Shown here: positions 1 to 5,830 of the stretch, one piece after another
Numbering within the stretch: the stretch's first letter is position 1
Layout of the letters: each line of letters begins with the position of its first letter
Assembly (NCBI GenBank): GCA_011375245.1
Contig: DRMA01000049.1
Location: 1 to 6,709 of the forward strand
DNA from: Thiothrix sp.
Lineage (GTDB): Bacteria; Pseudomonadota; Gammaproteobacteria; Thiotrichales; Thiotrichaceae
Length of the DNA stretch: 6,709 bases
Reading direction: 5' to 3'
Made by a program: the position numbers and the translations under genes
Notes under the pieces: generated by a model
What the model was told of the DNA's origin: nothing
The model's input: only the letters and a program-made list of their open reading frames with translations
Databases searched by the model: none

Positions 1-285
1 GACACGAGTGCTGAGCATTTATTAGAACAACAACTTGCAATTAAAATCCCTATAGAAGGGATGCAGTATTGGGTGCGGGGTATCACTGCACCTTATTACC
101 CTGTTGAGACTTTCCAGCTTGACAGCATTGGTCGTCCAACAACTATTCAACAAGCGGGATGGACAGTACATTATTCAGATTATAATAATCATGCTTATGA
201 TGCATTACCACAACGTGTCGATATTGTTAGAACGAAACCTGAAAGGATTAAGGTGAAAATACGTATTAAGCAGTGGGGGGCATGA
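1..285 (+). CDS. lolB: Outer-membrane lipoprotein insertion protein LolB, C-terminal part (5' end outside window)
   Basis: LolB is the outer-membrane receptor that takes lipoproteins from the periplasmic carrier LolA and inserts them into the inner leaflet of the outer membrane. The reading frame is open from base 1 and ends at TGA 283–285, giving 94 residues of the C-terminal half; the signal peptide, lipobox Cys and N-terminal strands are upstream of the window. The visible part matches the end of E. coli LolB in pattern: a 'YWVRG' segment (E. coli 'YWILG'), then 'FQLDSIGRP' and 'GWTVHYSDY', and a closing 'RIKVKIRIKQW' strand (E. coli 'RIKLKMDNW'). The position directly before ispE is the classic lolB–ispE order and strengthens the call. 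The stop overlaps the ispE start as ATGA, so the two are probably cotranscribed and translationally coupled. Uncertainty concerns only the missing part. Confidence 0.9.
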   Translation, partial: DTSAEHLLEQQLAIKIPIEGMQYWVRGITAPYYPVETFQLDSIGRPTTIQQAGWTVHYSDYNNHAYDALPQRVDIVRTKPERIKVKIRIKQWGA

Positions 286-1118
286 TGCTGGTTTTACCTG
301 CGCCTGCTAAACTCAATCTATTTTTGCATATTACAGGTCGTCGTGATGATGGTTACCATTTATTGCAAACGGTATTCCAGTTTCTTGATTATAGCGATGA
401 AATTACGTTGTCTTTGAATGAACAAGGTACGATTAGACGCTTAACGGATGTGCCTAATGTCCCTGAAGCTAGCGATTTAATGATAAAAGCAGCAACTGCT
501 TTGCAACAGCATTATGCCGTTAAAGCAGGTGTTACACTGACCATTGATAAAAAACTTCCTATGGGGGGAGGGTTAGGTGGTGGTAGTTCTGATGCTGCGA
601 CGGTATTACATGGTTGTAATCAATTATGGCAGCTCAATCTATCAACAATTGAGTTAGCCAAAATTGGCTTGCAGTTGGGTGCGGATGTTCCTGTTTTTGT
701 ACATGGTTTCGCTGCATGGGCAGAAGGAGTTGGTGAAAAGTTAACGCCTGTAAGTCCCTTAGAACCTTGGTATTTTGTGCTTCATCCTAATGAATCTATC
801 TCAACAGCTGAAATTTTTTCAAAACAGGGATTGACACGAGACTGCGAACCCCTCAGAATAGCGCACTTTCTTGCAGGACAAGGTGTTAATGTCTTTGAAC
901 CTGAAGTTGCTAAAAGTTGCCCTGAGGTTGCTAAAGCATTGGAATGGTTGTCGAATTATTCGCCAGCACGTCTTACAGGAAGTGGTAGTTGTATTTTTGC
1001 TCCGTTTGATGACAAATTAAGTGCAGAAAGTGTATTAGCTCGGCTACCAGAAAAGTGGTGTGGTTTCATTGCTAAAGGCATGAATCGTTCACCACTTTTA
1101 ACAGCACTAACAATTTAG
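282..1118 (+). CDS. ispE: 4-diphosphocytidyl-2-C-methyl-D-erythritol kinase
   Basis: IspE is the GHMP-family kinase of the MEP (non-mevalonate) isoprenoid pathway. It phosphorylates the 2-hydroxyl of CDP-methylerythritol with ATP in the cytosol. The product has 278 residues, near the usual size. Visible motifs are the N-terminal 'PAPAKLNLFL' with Lys10, the glycine-rich ATP loop 'LPMGGGLGGGSSDAA' at about 92–106, 'LGADVPVF' with the likely catalytic Asp135, and the third GHMP motif 'ARLTGSGSC' at about 229–237. I chose ATG 282 because it places the active-site Lys at residue 10, as in E. coli; ATG 285 is almost equally possible, and the GTG at 273 would add three residues for no reason. The start overlaps the lolB stop as ATGA. 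A G-run (275–280) lies just upstream, but there is no good Shine-Dalgarno sequence, which fits translational coupling to lolB. Confidence 0.97.
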   Translation: MMLVLPAPAKLNLFLHITGRRDDGYHLLQTVFQFLDYSDEITLSLNEQGTIRRLTDVPNVPEASDLMIKAATALQQHYAVKAGVTLTIDKKLPMGGGLGGGSSDAATVLHGCNQLWQLNLSTIELAKIGLQLGADVPVFVHGFAAWAEGVGEKLTPVSPLEPWYFVLHPNESISTAEIFSKQGLTRDCEPLRIAHFLAGQGVNVFEPEVAKSCPEVAKALEWLSNYSPARLTGSGSCIFAPFDDKLSAESVLARLPEKWCGFIAKGMNRSPLLTALTI

Positions 1119-1179
1119 TTACTTAGTTTTCATAGATTTAGAGGTGTTGTTTTAGCTTTCATTGAAAGTGTTTCATTGT

Positions 1180-1254
1180 TGGGCCGTCGCCAAGCGGTAA
1201 GGCACCAGGTTTTGATCCTGGGATGCGTAGGTTCGAATCCTACCGGCCCAGCCA
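1180..1254 (+). tRNA. tRNA-Gln, anticodon UUG
   Basis: The 75-base cloverleaf can be drawn in full. The acceptor stem pairs TGGGCCG (1180–1186) with CGGCCCA (1244–1250), followed by discriminator G1251 and an encoded CCA (1252–1254). The D-arm region contains 'CGCCAAGCGGTAAGGC', typical of bacterial tRNA-Gln. The anticodon stem CCAGG (1205–1209) pairs with CCTGG (1217–1221), with loop TTTTGAT and anticodon TTG at 1212–1214. The T stem GTAGG (1227–1231) pairs with CCTAC (1239–1243) around loop TTCGAAT. UUG reads CAA and, with wobble, CAG. It lies 61 bases after ispE and 53 before prs, so it may be cut from a longer lolB–ispE–prs transcript. I could not find a convincing separate promoter in 1119–1179. 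Confidence 0.98.
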
Positions 1255-1307
1255 ATTTTCATTACTTAGCATTTAGCTGAGTCTCTCAACTCTATATGGG
1301 ATAAATC

Positions 1308-2273
1308 ATGTCTGAGTCAGACACCTTGATGATTTACGCTGGTACCGCTAGCACCCAACTCACACAAGATATTGTCAATAAACTTGGTATTTCTGCTGGA
1401 AATATAAAAACAAGCCGTTTTAGTGATGGTGAAACGCATGTAGAACTCTTGGATAATGTACGTGGAAAAGACGTATTTATCGTGCAATCAACCTGCGCAC
1501 CAACGAATGACAATTTAATGGAGTTGCTGATTATATCAGATGCCTTATATCGGGCTTCGGCAGGGCGAATAACGGCTGTTATGCCTTATTATGGTTATGC
1601 ACGCCAAGATCGTAGAACACGTTCACAACGCATTCCTATTACTGCTAAATTAGTGGCCGATATGATTACAAGTAGTCGAGTTGATCGTGTGTTGACCATT
1701 GATTTACATTCTGAGCAAATACAAGGTTTTTTTGAGCTACCTGTTGATAATATTTATGCCGTTGGTGTTTTAGCAAGAGATGTTATTCAACAAAACTATA
1801 CAGATATTTCAGTTGTTTCTCCTGATGCGGGAGGAGCAGTGCGTGCTAGAGCATTAGCAAAGCTAGTGGGCGATAATGTCGGTATGGCGATTATTGATAA
1901 GCGTCGTCCTAAACCTAATGTTTCGGCCATCATGCATCTCATGGGGGATGTGGAGGGCAAAACATGTATTATTATTGATGATATTATTGATACTGCTGGA
2001 ACCTTATGTCATGCAGCAGAAGCGTTAAAAAATAAAGGTGCAAAAGCGGTTGTTGCTTATGCAACCCATGCTGTCTTATCGGGTAAGGCTGTTGTCAATA
2101 TAGAAGAGTCAGCACTGGATGAAGTCGTAGTAACAAATACTATTCCTATGCGAGAAGTCGCACAAAATAGTACTAAAATACGCCAGCTAAGTGTTGCTGA
2201 CATCTTGGCTGATACGATTGATCGTATTAATCGTGATGAATCAGTTAGCGAATTATTTATTGAAGAAGTTTAG
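1308..2273 (+). CDS. prs: Ribose-phosphate pyrophosphokinase (PRPP synthetase)
   Basis: Prs transfers pyrophosphate from ATP to ribose 5-phosphate, making PRPP for purine, pyrimidine, histidine, tryptophan and NAD synthesis. The 321-residue product has the class I bacterial features: 'FSDGE' (38–42), 'QSTCAPTNDNLMEL' (60–73), 'GYARQDRR' (96–103) of the ATP-binding/flexible region, 'TIDLHSEQIQGFF' with the catalytic-region His134 (130–142), 'SPDAGG' (171–176), the flexible-loop 'DKRRPKPN' with Lys198 and Arg200 (197–204), and the PRPP-binding loop 'IIDDIIDTAGT' (222–232). The DTAGT form of this loop replaces the DTGGT of E. coli but is the form in Bacillus, so it is not a defect. ATG 1308 is preceded by a modest GGGA (1298–1301) at six-base spacing. 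No PurR-like operator is recognisable in 1255–1307. A terminator-like hairpin wraps around the stop codon. Confidence 0.98.
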   Translation: MSESDTLMIYAGTASTQLTQDIVNKLGISAGNIKTSRFSDGETHVELLDNVRGKDVFIVQSTCAPTNDNLMELLIISDALYRASAGRITAVMPYYGYARQDRRTRSQRIPITAKLVADMITSSRVDRVLTIDLHSEQIQGFFELPVDNIYAVGVLARDVIQQNYTDISVVSPDAGGAVRARALAKLVGDNVGMAIIDKRRPKPNVSAIMHLMGDVEGKTCIIIDDIIDTAGTLCHAAEALKNKGAKAVVAYATHAVLSGKAVVNIEESALDEVVVTNTIPMREVAQNSTKIRQLSVADILADTIDRINRDESVSELFIEEV

Positions 2274-2292
2274 TTTAAACTTCTTTGTTTTT
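2261..2292 (+). terminator. Hairpin plus T-rich tail overlapping the prs stop codon
   Basis: AAGAAGTTTA (2263–2272) and TAAACTTCTT (2276–2285) form a perfect 10-bp inverted repeat with a three-base loop. G·T wobbles at 2262/2286 and 2261/2287 can extend it. A T-run (2288–2292) follows directly. The prs stop codon TAG 2271–2273 lies at the top of the stem and loop, so the terminator uses the last four sense codons. The stem is AT-rich, so efficiency may be partial. This looks like an intrinsic terminator for prs, or a 3'-end stabilising hairpin. Confidence 0.55.
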
Positions 2293-2314
2293 ATTGTTAA
2301 CTAAAACTTAAAAT
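2285..2314 (+). promoter_or_regulatory. Possible sigma-70 promoter for rplY
   Basis: TTGTTT (2285–2290), an 18-base spacer and TAAAAT (2309–2314) are a weak -35 and a good -10 match. Transcription would start near 2321, giving a leader of about 85 bases that includes the terminator-like hairpin at 2361–2392. Some promoter or readthrough upstream of 2361 is needed because only 12 bases separate the T-run from the rplY start. TATATT at 2342–2347 is an alternative -10 but has no good -35. The exact site is a guess in AT-rich sequence. Confidence 0.25.
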
Positions 2315-2333
2315 ACATGCGAAATGTATTTTA
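2309..2333 (+). other. AT-rich 10-bp hairpin in the prs–rplY gap
   Basis: TAAAATACAT (2309–2318) pairs perfectly with ATGTATTTTA (2324–2333) around the loop GCGAA. With an A-run on one side and a T-run on the other it could act as a weak bidirectional terminator, or as part of an RNA leader for rplY. The -10-like TAAAAT forms its left arm, so promoter and hairpin readings compete. The pairing is seen directly; the role is inferred. Confidence 0.4.
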
Positions 2334-2360
2334 TTTGCAAGTATATTGAGTTTTAGCACA

Positions 2361-2392
2361 GTCAGACTTGGTCGCGAGTCTGGCTTTTTTTT
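2361..2392 (+). terminator. Terminator-like hairpin in the rplY leader, abutting the Shine-Dalgarno
   Basis: GTCAGACT (2361–2368) pairs with AGTCTGGC (2377–2384; one T·G wobble) over an eight-base loop TGGTCGCG. Eight T residues follow (2385–2392), the classic form of an intrinsic terminator. The rplY Shine-Dalgarno AGGAG begins at 2393, and the start codon is at 2405. Any mRNA carrying rplY with this leader must therefore be transcribed through this site. It may terminate prs readthrough, or act as an attenuator controlling rplY. L25 is known to control its own synthesis through leader RNA structures in some gammaproteobacteria, but whether this element belongs to that type cannot be decided by eye. 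Confidence 0.75.
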
Positions 2393-2404
2393 AGGAGAAA
2401 ATTT

Positions 2405-3070
2405 ATGTCTGAGAATATTGTATTACATGCACAAACTCGTGTAGAGCAGGGTAAGGGTGCGAGCCGCCGTCTGCGTAAGGCTGGTTTGGTTCCTGCCATT
2501 ATTTATGGCGCGGGTCAAGAGCCTAAAATGGTTACTTTAGACCATAGTAAGCTATTAAGATATGAGCAAGATGAAAGCTTTTTTGCGTCAGTACTTAAAG
2601 TGGATATTGATGGTGCAAATAAAGAGAATGTTATCATTCGCGATTATCAGCGTGATCCTGTTAAGCCAAAGGTACTGCATGTTGATCTTATGCGTATCAA
2701 TATGTCTGAAAAATTACATACATCAGTACCTTTACATTATGAGGGCGATGCCGTTTCACCTGCGGGTAAAGAAGGCGCGTTATTGCAGCGTTTTATTACA
2801 GAGGTAGAGGTTATTTGCTTGCCTGCTGACTTACCAGAAGCTATCGTAGTTGATATGTCAGCAATCGAAGTAGGGCATGCGGTGCATTTATTTGATATTA
2901 AATTACCTGAAAATGTGGAGTTAGCTGTATCAGCTCAAGTTGAGGATATGAATGACGAAGAGTGTGAAGCAATGAATTTAGCGATTGCTAGTATGGTTAT
3001 GCCAAAAGGGAAAAGTACTAGTGATGATGTCGCTGATGATGCTACTGATGCAGAGGATACAAGTGAATAA
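2405..3070 (+). CDS. rplY: 50S ribosomal protein L25, long CTC-type form
   Basis: L25 binds 5S rRNA in the large ribosomal subunit. The product has 221 residues, more than twice the 94 of E. coli L25, and is of the long type related to Thermus TL5 and Bacillus Ctc. The N-terminal RNA-binding domain (about 1–96) shows 'GKGASRRLRKAGLVPAIIYG' (16–35) and 'DPVKPKVLHVDL' (84–95). The C-terminal beta domain covers about 100–192 and includes 'GKEGALLQRF' (121–130), 'LPADLPEAIVVD' (139–150) and 'GHAVHLFDIKLP' (157–168). The last 20 or so residues form a Ser/Asp/Glu-rich acidic tail, likely disordered. ATG 2405 has a strong AGGAG at seven-base spacing. Its place between prs and pth matches Pseudomonas-type gene order. 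Confidence 0.96.
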   Translation: MSENIVLHAQTRVEQGKGASRRLRKAGLVPAIIYGAGQEPKMVTLDHSKLLRYEQDESFFASVLKVDIDGANKENVIIRDYQRDPVKPKVLHVDLMRINMSEKLHTSVPLHYEGDAVSPAGKEGALLQRFITEVEVICLPADLPEAIVVDMSAIEVGHAVHLFDIKLPENVELAVSAQVEDMNDEECEAMNLAIASMVMPKGKSTSDDVADDATDAEDTSE

Positions 3071-3077
3071 ACGCCAA

Positions 3078-3161
3078 AAATAGCTTTAGTGTAGCTTTAT
3101 TGTGTGTGTAGCCCTTGAGGTTTTGTTTAACAGCAAGCAAAAGGCTATGTTCTTGCTATTT
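3078..3161 (+). other. Competing inverted repeats in the rplY–pth gap
   Basis: Several pairings are possible in this short gap. TAGCC (3109–3113) pairs with GGCTA (3143–3147), enclosing TTTTGTTT (3121–3128) with AAGCAAAA (3135–3142; one wobble). AGCAAG (3132–3137) can instead pair with CTTGCT (3152–3157), which would break the inner stem. AAATAGC (3078–3084) can pair with GCTATTT (3155–3161) and close the whole region. There is no long T-run, so this is not a standard terminator. It may be a folded 5' leader of pth or the 3' end of the rplY mRNA. Stems are short, so chance is a real possibility. Confidence 0.3.
3081..3102 (+). repeat. Two tandem 11-bp units after rplY
   Basis: TAGCTTTAGTG (3081–3091) is followed at once by TAGCTTTATTG (3092–3102), differing at one base. 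The second copy runs into a short TG run. The repeat is non-coding, between rplY and pth. It could be a slippage product; no function is evident. Confidence 0.6.
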
Positions 3162-3189
3162 AGTATTATGGTTAGGTTGATAGAGAATA

Positions 3190-3768
3190 ATGAATTCACC
3201 AGCAATACAGCTTATTGTTGGCTTGGGAAATCCAGGTCAGAAGTACACTAACACTCGGCATAATGCTGGGTTTTGGTTTGTTGATGCATTAGCACGTCGT
3301 ACTAATGTATCTTTTAAGAGTGAGGCAAAATTCTCAGGTGAGGTTTGTAAACTTCAACTTAAAGGGCAAGCGTTTTGGTTATTAAAGCCTACTACTTTTA
3401 TGAATAGAAGTGGCTTGGCTGTTAAACAACTTTCATCATTTTATAAAATACCTGTTGAACATATACTGGTTGTACATGATGAGCTGGATCTTAACCCAGG
3501 AACAGTGCGCTTAAAATCAGCGGGAGGGCACGGCGGTCATAATGGCTTACGTGATATTCATGCTCATATGGGTAAAACGTATCAGCGTTTGCGTATTGGC
3601 ATTGGTCATCCTGGTGATCGTAGTAAAGTCGTTGATTTTGTGCTTGGTAATCCTAGCTTAGACGATAGTATTGATATTGAGCGGGGTATTGATGCAGCGA
3701 TTGATATTATTGATTTGGTAGTTATAGGCGAGCTGCAAAAAGCCATGCATCGTCTACATTCGGAGTAA
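3190..3768 (+). CDS. pth: Peptidyl-tRNA hydrolase
   Basis: Pth cleaves the ester bond of peptidyl-tRNAs that drop off ribosomes, recycling tRNA; it is essential in many bacteria. The 192-residue product is full length (194 in E. coli). Motifs are 'IVGLGNPGQKY' (9–19) with Asn14, 'TRHNAGFWFVD' (22–32) with the catalytic His24, 'PTTFMNRSG' (67–75) with Asn72, 'VVHDELDL' (94–101) with Asp97, 'GGHGGHNGLRDI' (112–123) with Asn118, and 'RLRIGIGHPGD' (133–143). ATG 3190 has only a weak purine stretch (AGAGA, 3182–3186) four bases upstream. The end overlaps the Shine-Dalgarno of ychF, so the two genes form a tight unit; the order pth–ychF is highly conserved in proteobacteria. Confidence 0.98.
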   Translation: MNSPAIQLIVGLGNPGQKYTNTRHNAGFWFVDALARRTNVSFKSEAKFSGEVCKLQLKGQAFWLLKPTTFMNRSGLAVKQLSSFYKIPVEHILVVHDELDLNPGTVRLKSAGGHGGHNGLRDIHAHMGKTYQRLRIGIGHPGDRSKVVDFVLGNPSLDDSIDIERGIDAAIDIIDLVVIGELQKAMHRLHSE

Positions 3769-3771
3769 AAA

Positions 3772-4863
3772 ATGGGATTTAAATGCGGTATTGTTGGTTT
3801 ACCAAACGTGGGGAAATCAACCCTTTTTAATGCCTTGACAGAATCAGGTATTCAAGCTGAAAATTATCCTTTTTGTACTATTGAGCCTAATGTAGGCGTT
3901 GTGCCTGTGCCTGACTTACGTTTGAATGACTTGTCAGCTATTGTGAACCCAGAACGTGTTTTGCCAACAACAATGGAGTTTGTTGATATTGCGGGTTTGG
4001 TTGCTGGTGCATCAAAAGGTGAGGGCTTAGGCAATAAGTTCTTATCCCATATCCGTGAAACAGATGCGATTGCGCAAGTGGTTCGCTGTTTTGATGATGA
4101 TGACATTATCCACGTTGCAGGAAAAATTGATCCTGTGAGTGATATTGAAATTATTGCTACTGAGCTTTCATTAGCCGATATGGAGTCTGTTGAAAAAGCG
4201 ATTCGTCGTGTGAGTAAAGTTGCTAAATCAGGTGATAAAGAAGCGATAGCCCAAAAAGCCTTGTTTGAAAAACTGCTTGATCATTTGGGTGAAGGCTATC
4301 CAGCGCGCTCATTGGATATTTCTGATAATGACAAATACTTGATGCGTGAATTACATCTCATCACTATTAAACCCGTGATGTATATCGCTAATGTTAGTGA
4401 GGATGGTTTTGAAAATAATCCACATCTTGACGTGGTTGCTAAGATTGCTGAAGAAGAAGGGGCAGTGGTTATTCCTGTTTGTGCTGCAATGGAATCTGAA
4501 TTGGCGTTGCTTGAGGATGATGAGCAGCAAGAGTTTCTAGAAGATTTAGGCTTAGAGGAAGCAGGATTAAACCGAGTTATTCGTAAAGGTTATGAATTAC
4601 TGGGCTTACAGACCTTCTTTACCGCAGGCGTAAAAGAAGTGCGTGCTTGGACGGTAGAACAAGGTGCTTATGCACCACAAGGTGCGGGGCGTATTCATAC
4701 TGATTTTGAGAAAGGTTTTATTCGTGCTGAAGTGATTGCTTATGATGACTTTATTGCCTACAAAGGTGAGCAAGGGGCAAAAGATGCAGGAAAATGGCGA
4801 CTTGAAGGCAAAGATTATGTAATGCAAGAAGGTGATGTAGTCCACTTCCGTTTTAATGTATAG
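3772..4863 (+). CDS. ychF: Ribosome-binding ATPase YchF (Obg/OLA1 family)
   Basis: YchF is a P-loop NTPase of the Obg family that prefers ATP, binds ribosomes and is linked in E. coli to the oxidative stress response. The 363 residues equal the E. coli length. The G1/Walker A is 'GLPNVGKST' (9–17). The switch/G3 motif is 'DIAGLVAGA' (72–80), followed by 'GEGLGNKFL' (83–91). The G4 position reads 'NVSE' (207–210) rather than NKxD, which is the change associated with ATP use in this family. The C-terminal TGS domain spans about 278–362 and contains 'QTFFTAG', 'EVRAWTV' and 'FIRAEVI'. GGAG (3762–3765) lies inside the last pth codons, six bases before ATG 3772, and the pth stop ends three bases before it, so translation is probably coupled. 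The stop TAG is followed in frame by a second TAG. No clear terminator follows. Confidence 0.98.
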   Translation: MGFKCGIVGLPNVGKSTLFNALTESGIQAENYPFCTIEPNVGVVPVPDLRLNDLSAIVNPERVLPTTMEFVDIAGLVAGASKGEGLGNKFLSHIRETDAIAQVVRCFDDDDIIHVAGKIDPVSDIEIIATELSLADMESVEKAIRRVSKVAKSGDKEAIAQKALFEKLLDHLGEGYPARSLDISDNDKYLMRELHLITIKPVMYIANVSEDGFENNPHLDVVAKIAEEEGAVVIPVCAAMESELALLEDDEQQEFLEDLGLEEAGLNRVIRKGYELLGLQTFFTAGVKEVRAWTVEQGAYAPQGAGRIHTDFEKGFIRAEVIAYDDFIAYKGEQGAKDAGKWRLEGKDYVMQEGDVVHFRFNV

Positions 4864-4929
4864 TAGCAAATAGTATTTACTTATCCTCTCTTTTTTGCTC
4901 TTGTGGCTTACGATTAGATTTTGTTATAT

Positions 4930-5505
4930 ATGATGAGAAAACGATTGATATGGATTTTTGTGGGGTTACTATCCATTTTTTCCTTGTCTATTGTTGGGTG
5001 CGCTCACGTGCATTATGACGATGTTTATTTATCTCCTGATGGGAAGCCTTTTGCGAAAAAATTGACACAGGAACAACAAGATTCTATTAATAAACTAAGG
5101 CTTGCATTAATCGCTTTAGGTGATAACACGTCTGCAGTTGAAGCTGAAAGTATTGCTTATGATGCTGTTGTGTACCCCTTAATTCTCGCTAATAAATGGG
5201 ATCTAATGTCGCCGCCACAGTACCATAATATGTTAGTCAACGCAGGAAAGCGCCCAAGAGGTTTATGTTATCAATGGGCAGAAGATTTGACGGCATTGAT
5301 GCGTAAAAAGAACTTGCGTACTTTTGATTTACATCATGGCATGGCTTTTCGCCATACCAAAGATGAGCATAATTCACTAATTGTCTCTGCTAAGGGGGAT
5401 GATTTAAGTAAAGGCATTGTCCTTGATCCATGGCGTTTTTCAGGGGTGCTTTATTGGAGTAAGGTAGCCGATGATAAAAAACATCCATGGATAAAATTTA
5501 AATAA
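4930..5505 (+). CDS. Predicted outer-membrane lipoprotein with a possible Cys–His–Asp triad, function unknown
   Basis: I do not recognise this as a named gene. The 191-residue product begins with a basic stretch (RKR), a hydrophobic core (about 6–20) and the lipobox 'SIVGC', giving a lipidated Cys24. Ala at +2 rather than Asp suggests sorting to the outer membrane, linking it loosely to LolB. After a linker come 'GLCYQWAEDL' (Cys113), 'EHNSLIVSA' (His147) and 'GIVLDPWRFSG' (Asp166). A Cys at the start of a helix, then a His and an Asp on strands, is the order of transglutaminase- or papain-like catalytic triads, and all three sit in the most family-like segments. Enzymatic activity is inference only. 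Start choice: ATG 4930 or 4933, both in frame; the TTG at 4921 is less likely. No Shine-Dalgarno precedes either ATG. The stop is followed by more in-frame stops, and bolA converges 11 bases away. Confidence 0.82.
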   Translation: MMRKRLIWIFVGLLSIFSLSIVGCAHVHYDDVYLSPDGKPFAKKLTQEQQDSINKLRLALIALGDNTSAVEAESIAYDAVVYPLILANKWDLMSPPQYHNMLVNAGKRPRGLCYQWAEDLTALMRKKNLRTFDLHHGMAFRHTKDEHNSLIVSAKGDDLSKGIVLDPWRFSGVLYWSKVADDKKHPWIKFK

Positions 5506-5516
5506 TAATAGCCTAC

Positions 5517-5825
5517 TTATTGACTCCCCCCTTGACAAGGTGGTGAATCAGCAACAATACCACCTTTAGCAGCATATTCTTCGGTAGTCATTGTATGTAA
5601 TGTAAGTGCATGTATTTGTCCATCTAATTCTTCTTTTAGTATTTCATTAATCATACGATGACGCGCAATCAGCATTTTTCCCGTAAATTTGTCGCTGACC
5701 AAAGTAACCTTAAAGTGTGATTCTGTCGCAGAACCTCCATGCATATGGCTTTCATTTTCTATATTGAGTGTAATGGGTGAAAAGGCATCAGTTAGTTTTT
5801 TTTCGATAGTTGCTTGCATACTCAT
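5517..5825 (-). CDS. bolA: BolA family protein
   Basis: BolA proteins pair with monothiol glutaredoxins to hold or transfer [2Fe-2S] clusters; E. coli BolA is also a stress and stationary-phase morphogene and transcription factor. The 102-residue product aligns along its length with E. coli BolA: 'IEKKLTDAFSP' (7–17), 'ESHFKVTLVSDKFTG' (35–49), 'RHRMINEIL' (55–63), 'HALTLHTMTTEEY' (72–84) and the C-terminal 'SPPC' (94–97), which marks BolA itself rather than the shorter IbaG/YrbA type. The His residues of the HALxLHT segment include the usual cluster-ligand candidate. ATG 5825 is chosen, but the in-frame ATG at 5819 (residue 3) is equally possible; neither has a clear Shine-Dalgarno. It converges on the lipoprotein gene and diverges from the MoxR gene. 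Confidence 0.93.
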   Translation of the reverse strand: MSMQATIEKKLTDAFSPITLNIENESHMHGGSATESHFKVTLVSDKFTGKMLIARHRMINEILKEELDGQIHALTLHTMTTEEYAAKGGIVADSPPCQGGSQ

Positions 5826-5830
5826 AAAAT

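Noticed and set aside
273..281. GTG 273 as the ispE start
   Set aside because: It adds only three residues before ATG 282, and ATG 282 puts the active-site Lys at position 10 as in E. coli IspE.
1255..1307. Possible PurR operator before prs
   Set aside because: No match to the PurR palindrome could be seen; only a weak imperfect stem (1275–1291) is present.
2193..2273. Possible defect in Prs from Ala in the PRPP loop (DTAGT)
   Set aside because: The same form occurs in the well-studied Bacillus enzyme, so it is normal variation.
2562..2807. 81-codon plus-strand reading frame inside rplY
   Set aside because: It is out of frame with a well-conserved ribosomal protein and its translation is low-complexity and unlike any family.
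3864..4106. 80-codon minus-strand reading frame inside ychF
   Set aside because: It lies opposite the conserved GTPase domain, with no recognisable protein features or ribosome-binding site.
4606..4869. 87-codon minus-strand reading frame over the ychF 3' end
   Set aside because: It is the shadow of the TGS domain; the translation is rich in Phe, Ile and Ser with no coherent domain.
4921..4929. TTG 4921 as the lipoprotein start
   Set aside because: Two in-frame ATGs follow at once and give a normal lipoprotein signal peptide; TTG has no Shine-Dalgarno to support it.
5503..5540. Bidirectional terminator between the lipoprotein gene and bolA
   Set aside because: AATAA/TTATT and CCTT/AAGG can pair, but the stems are only four to five base pairs with no strong T-run, too weak to call.
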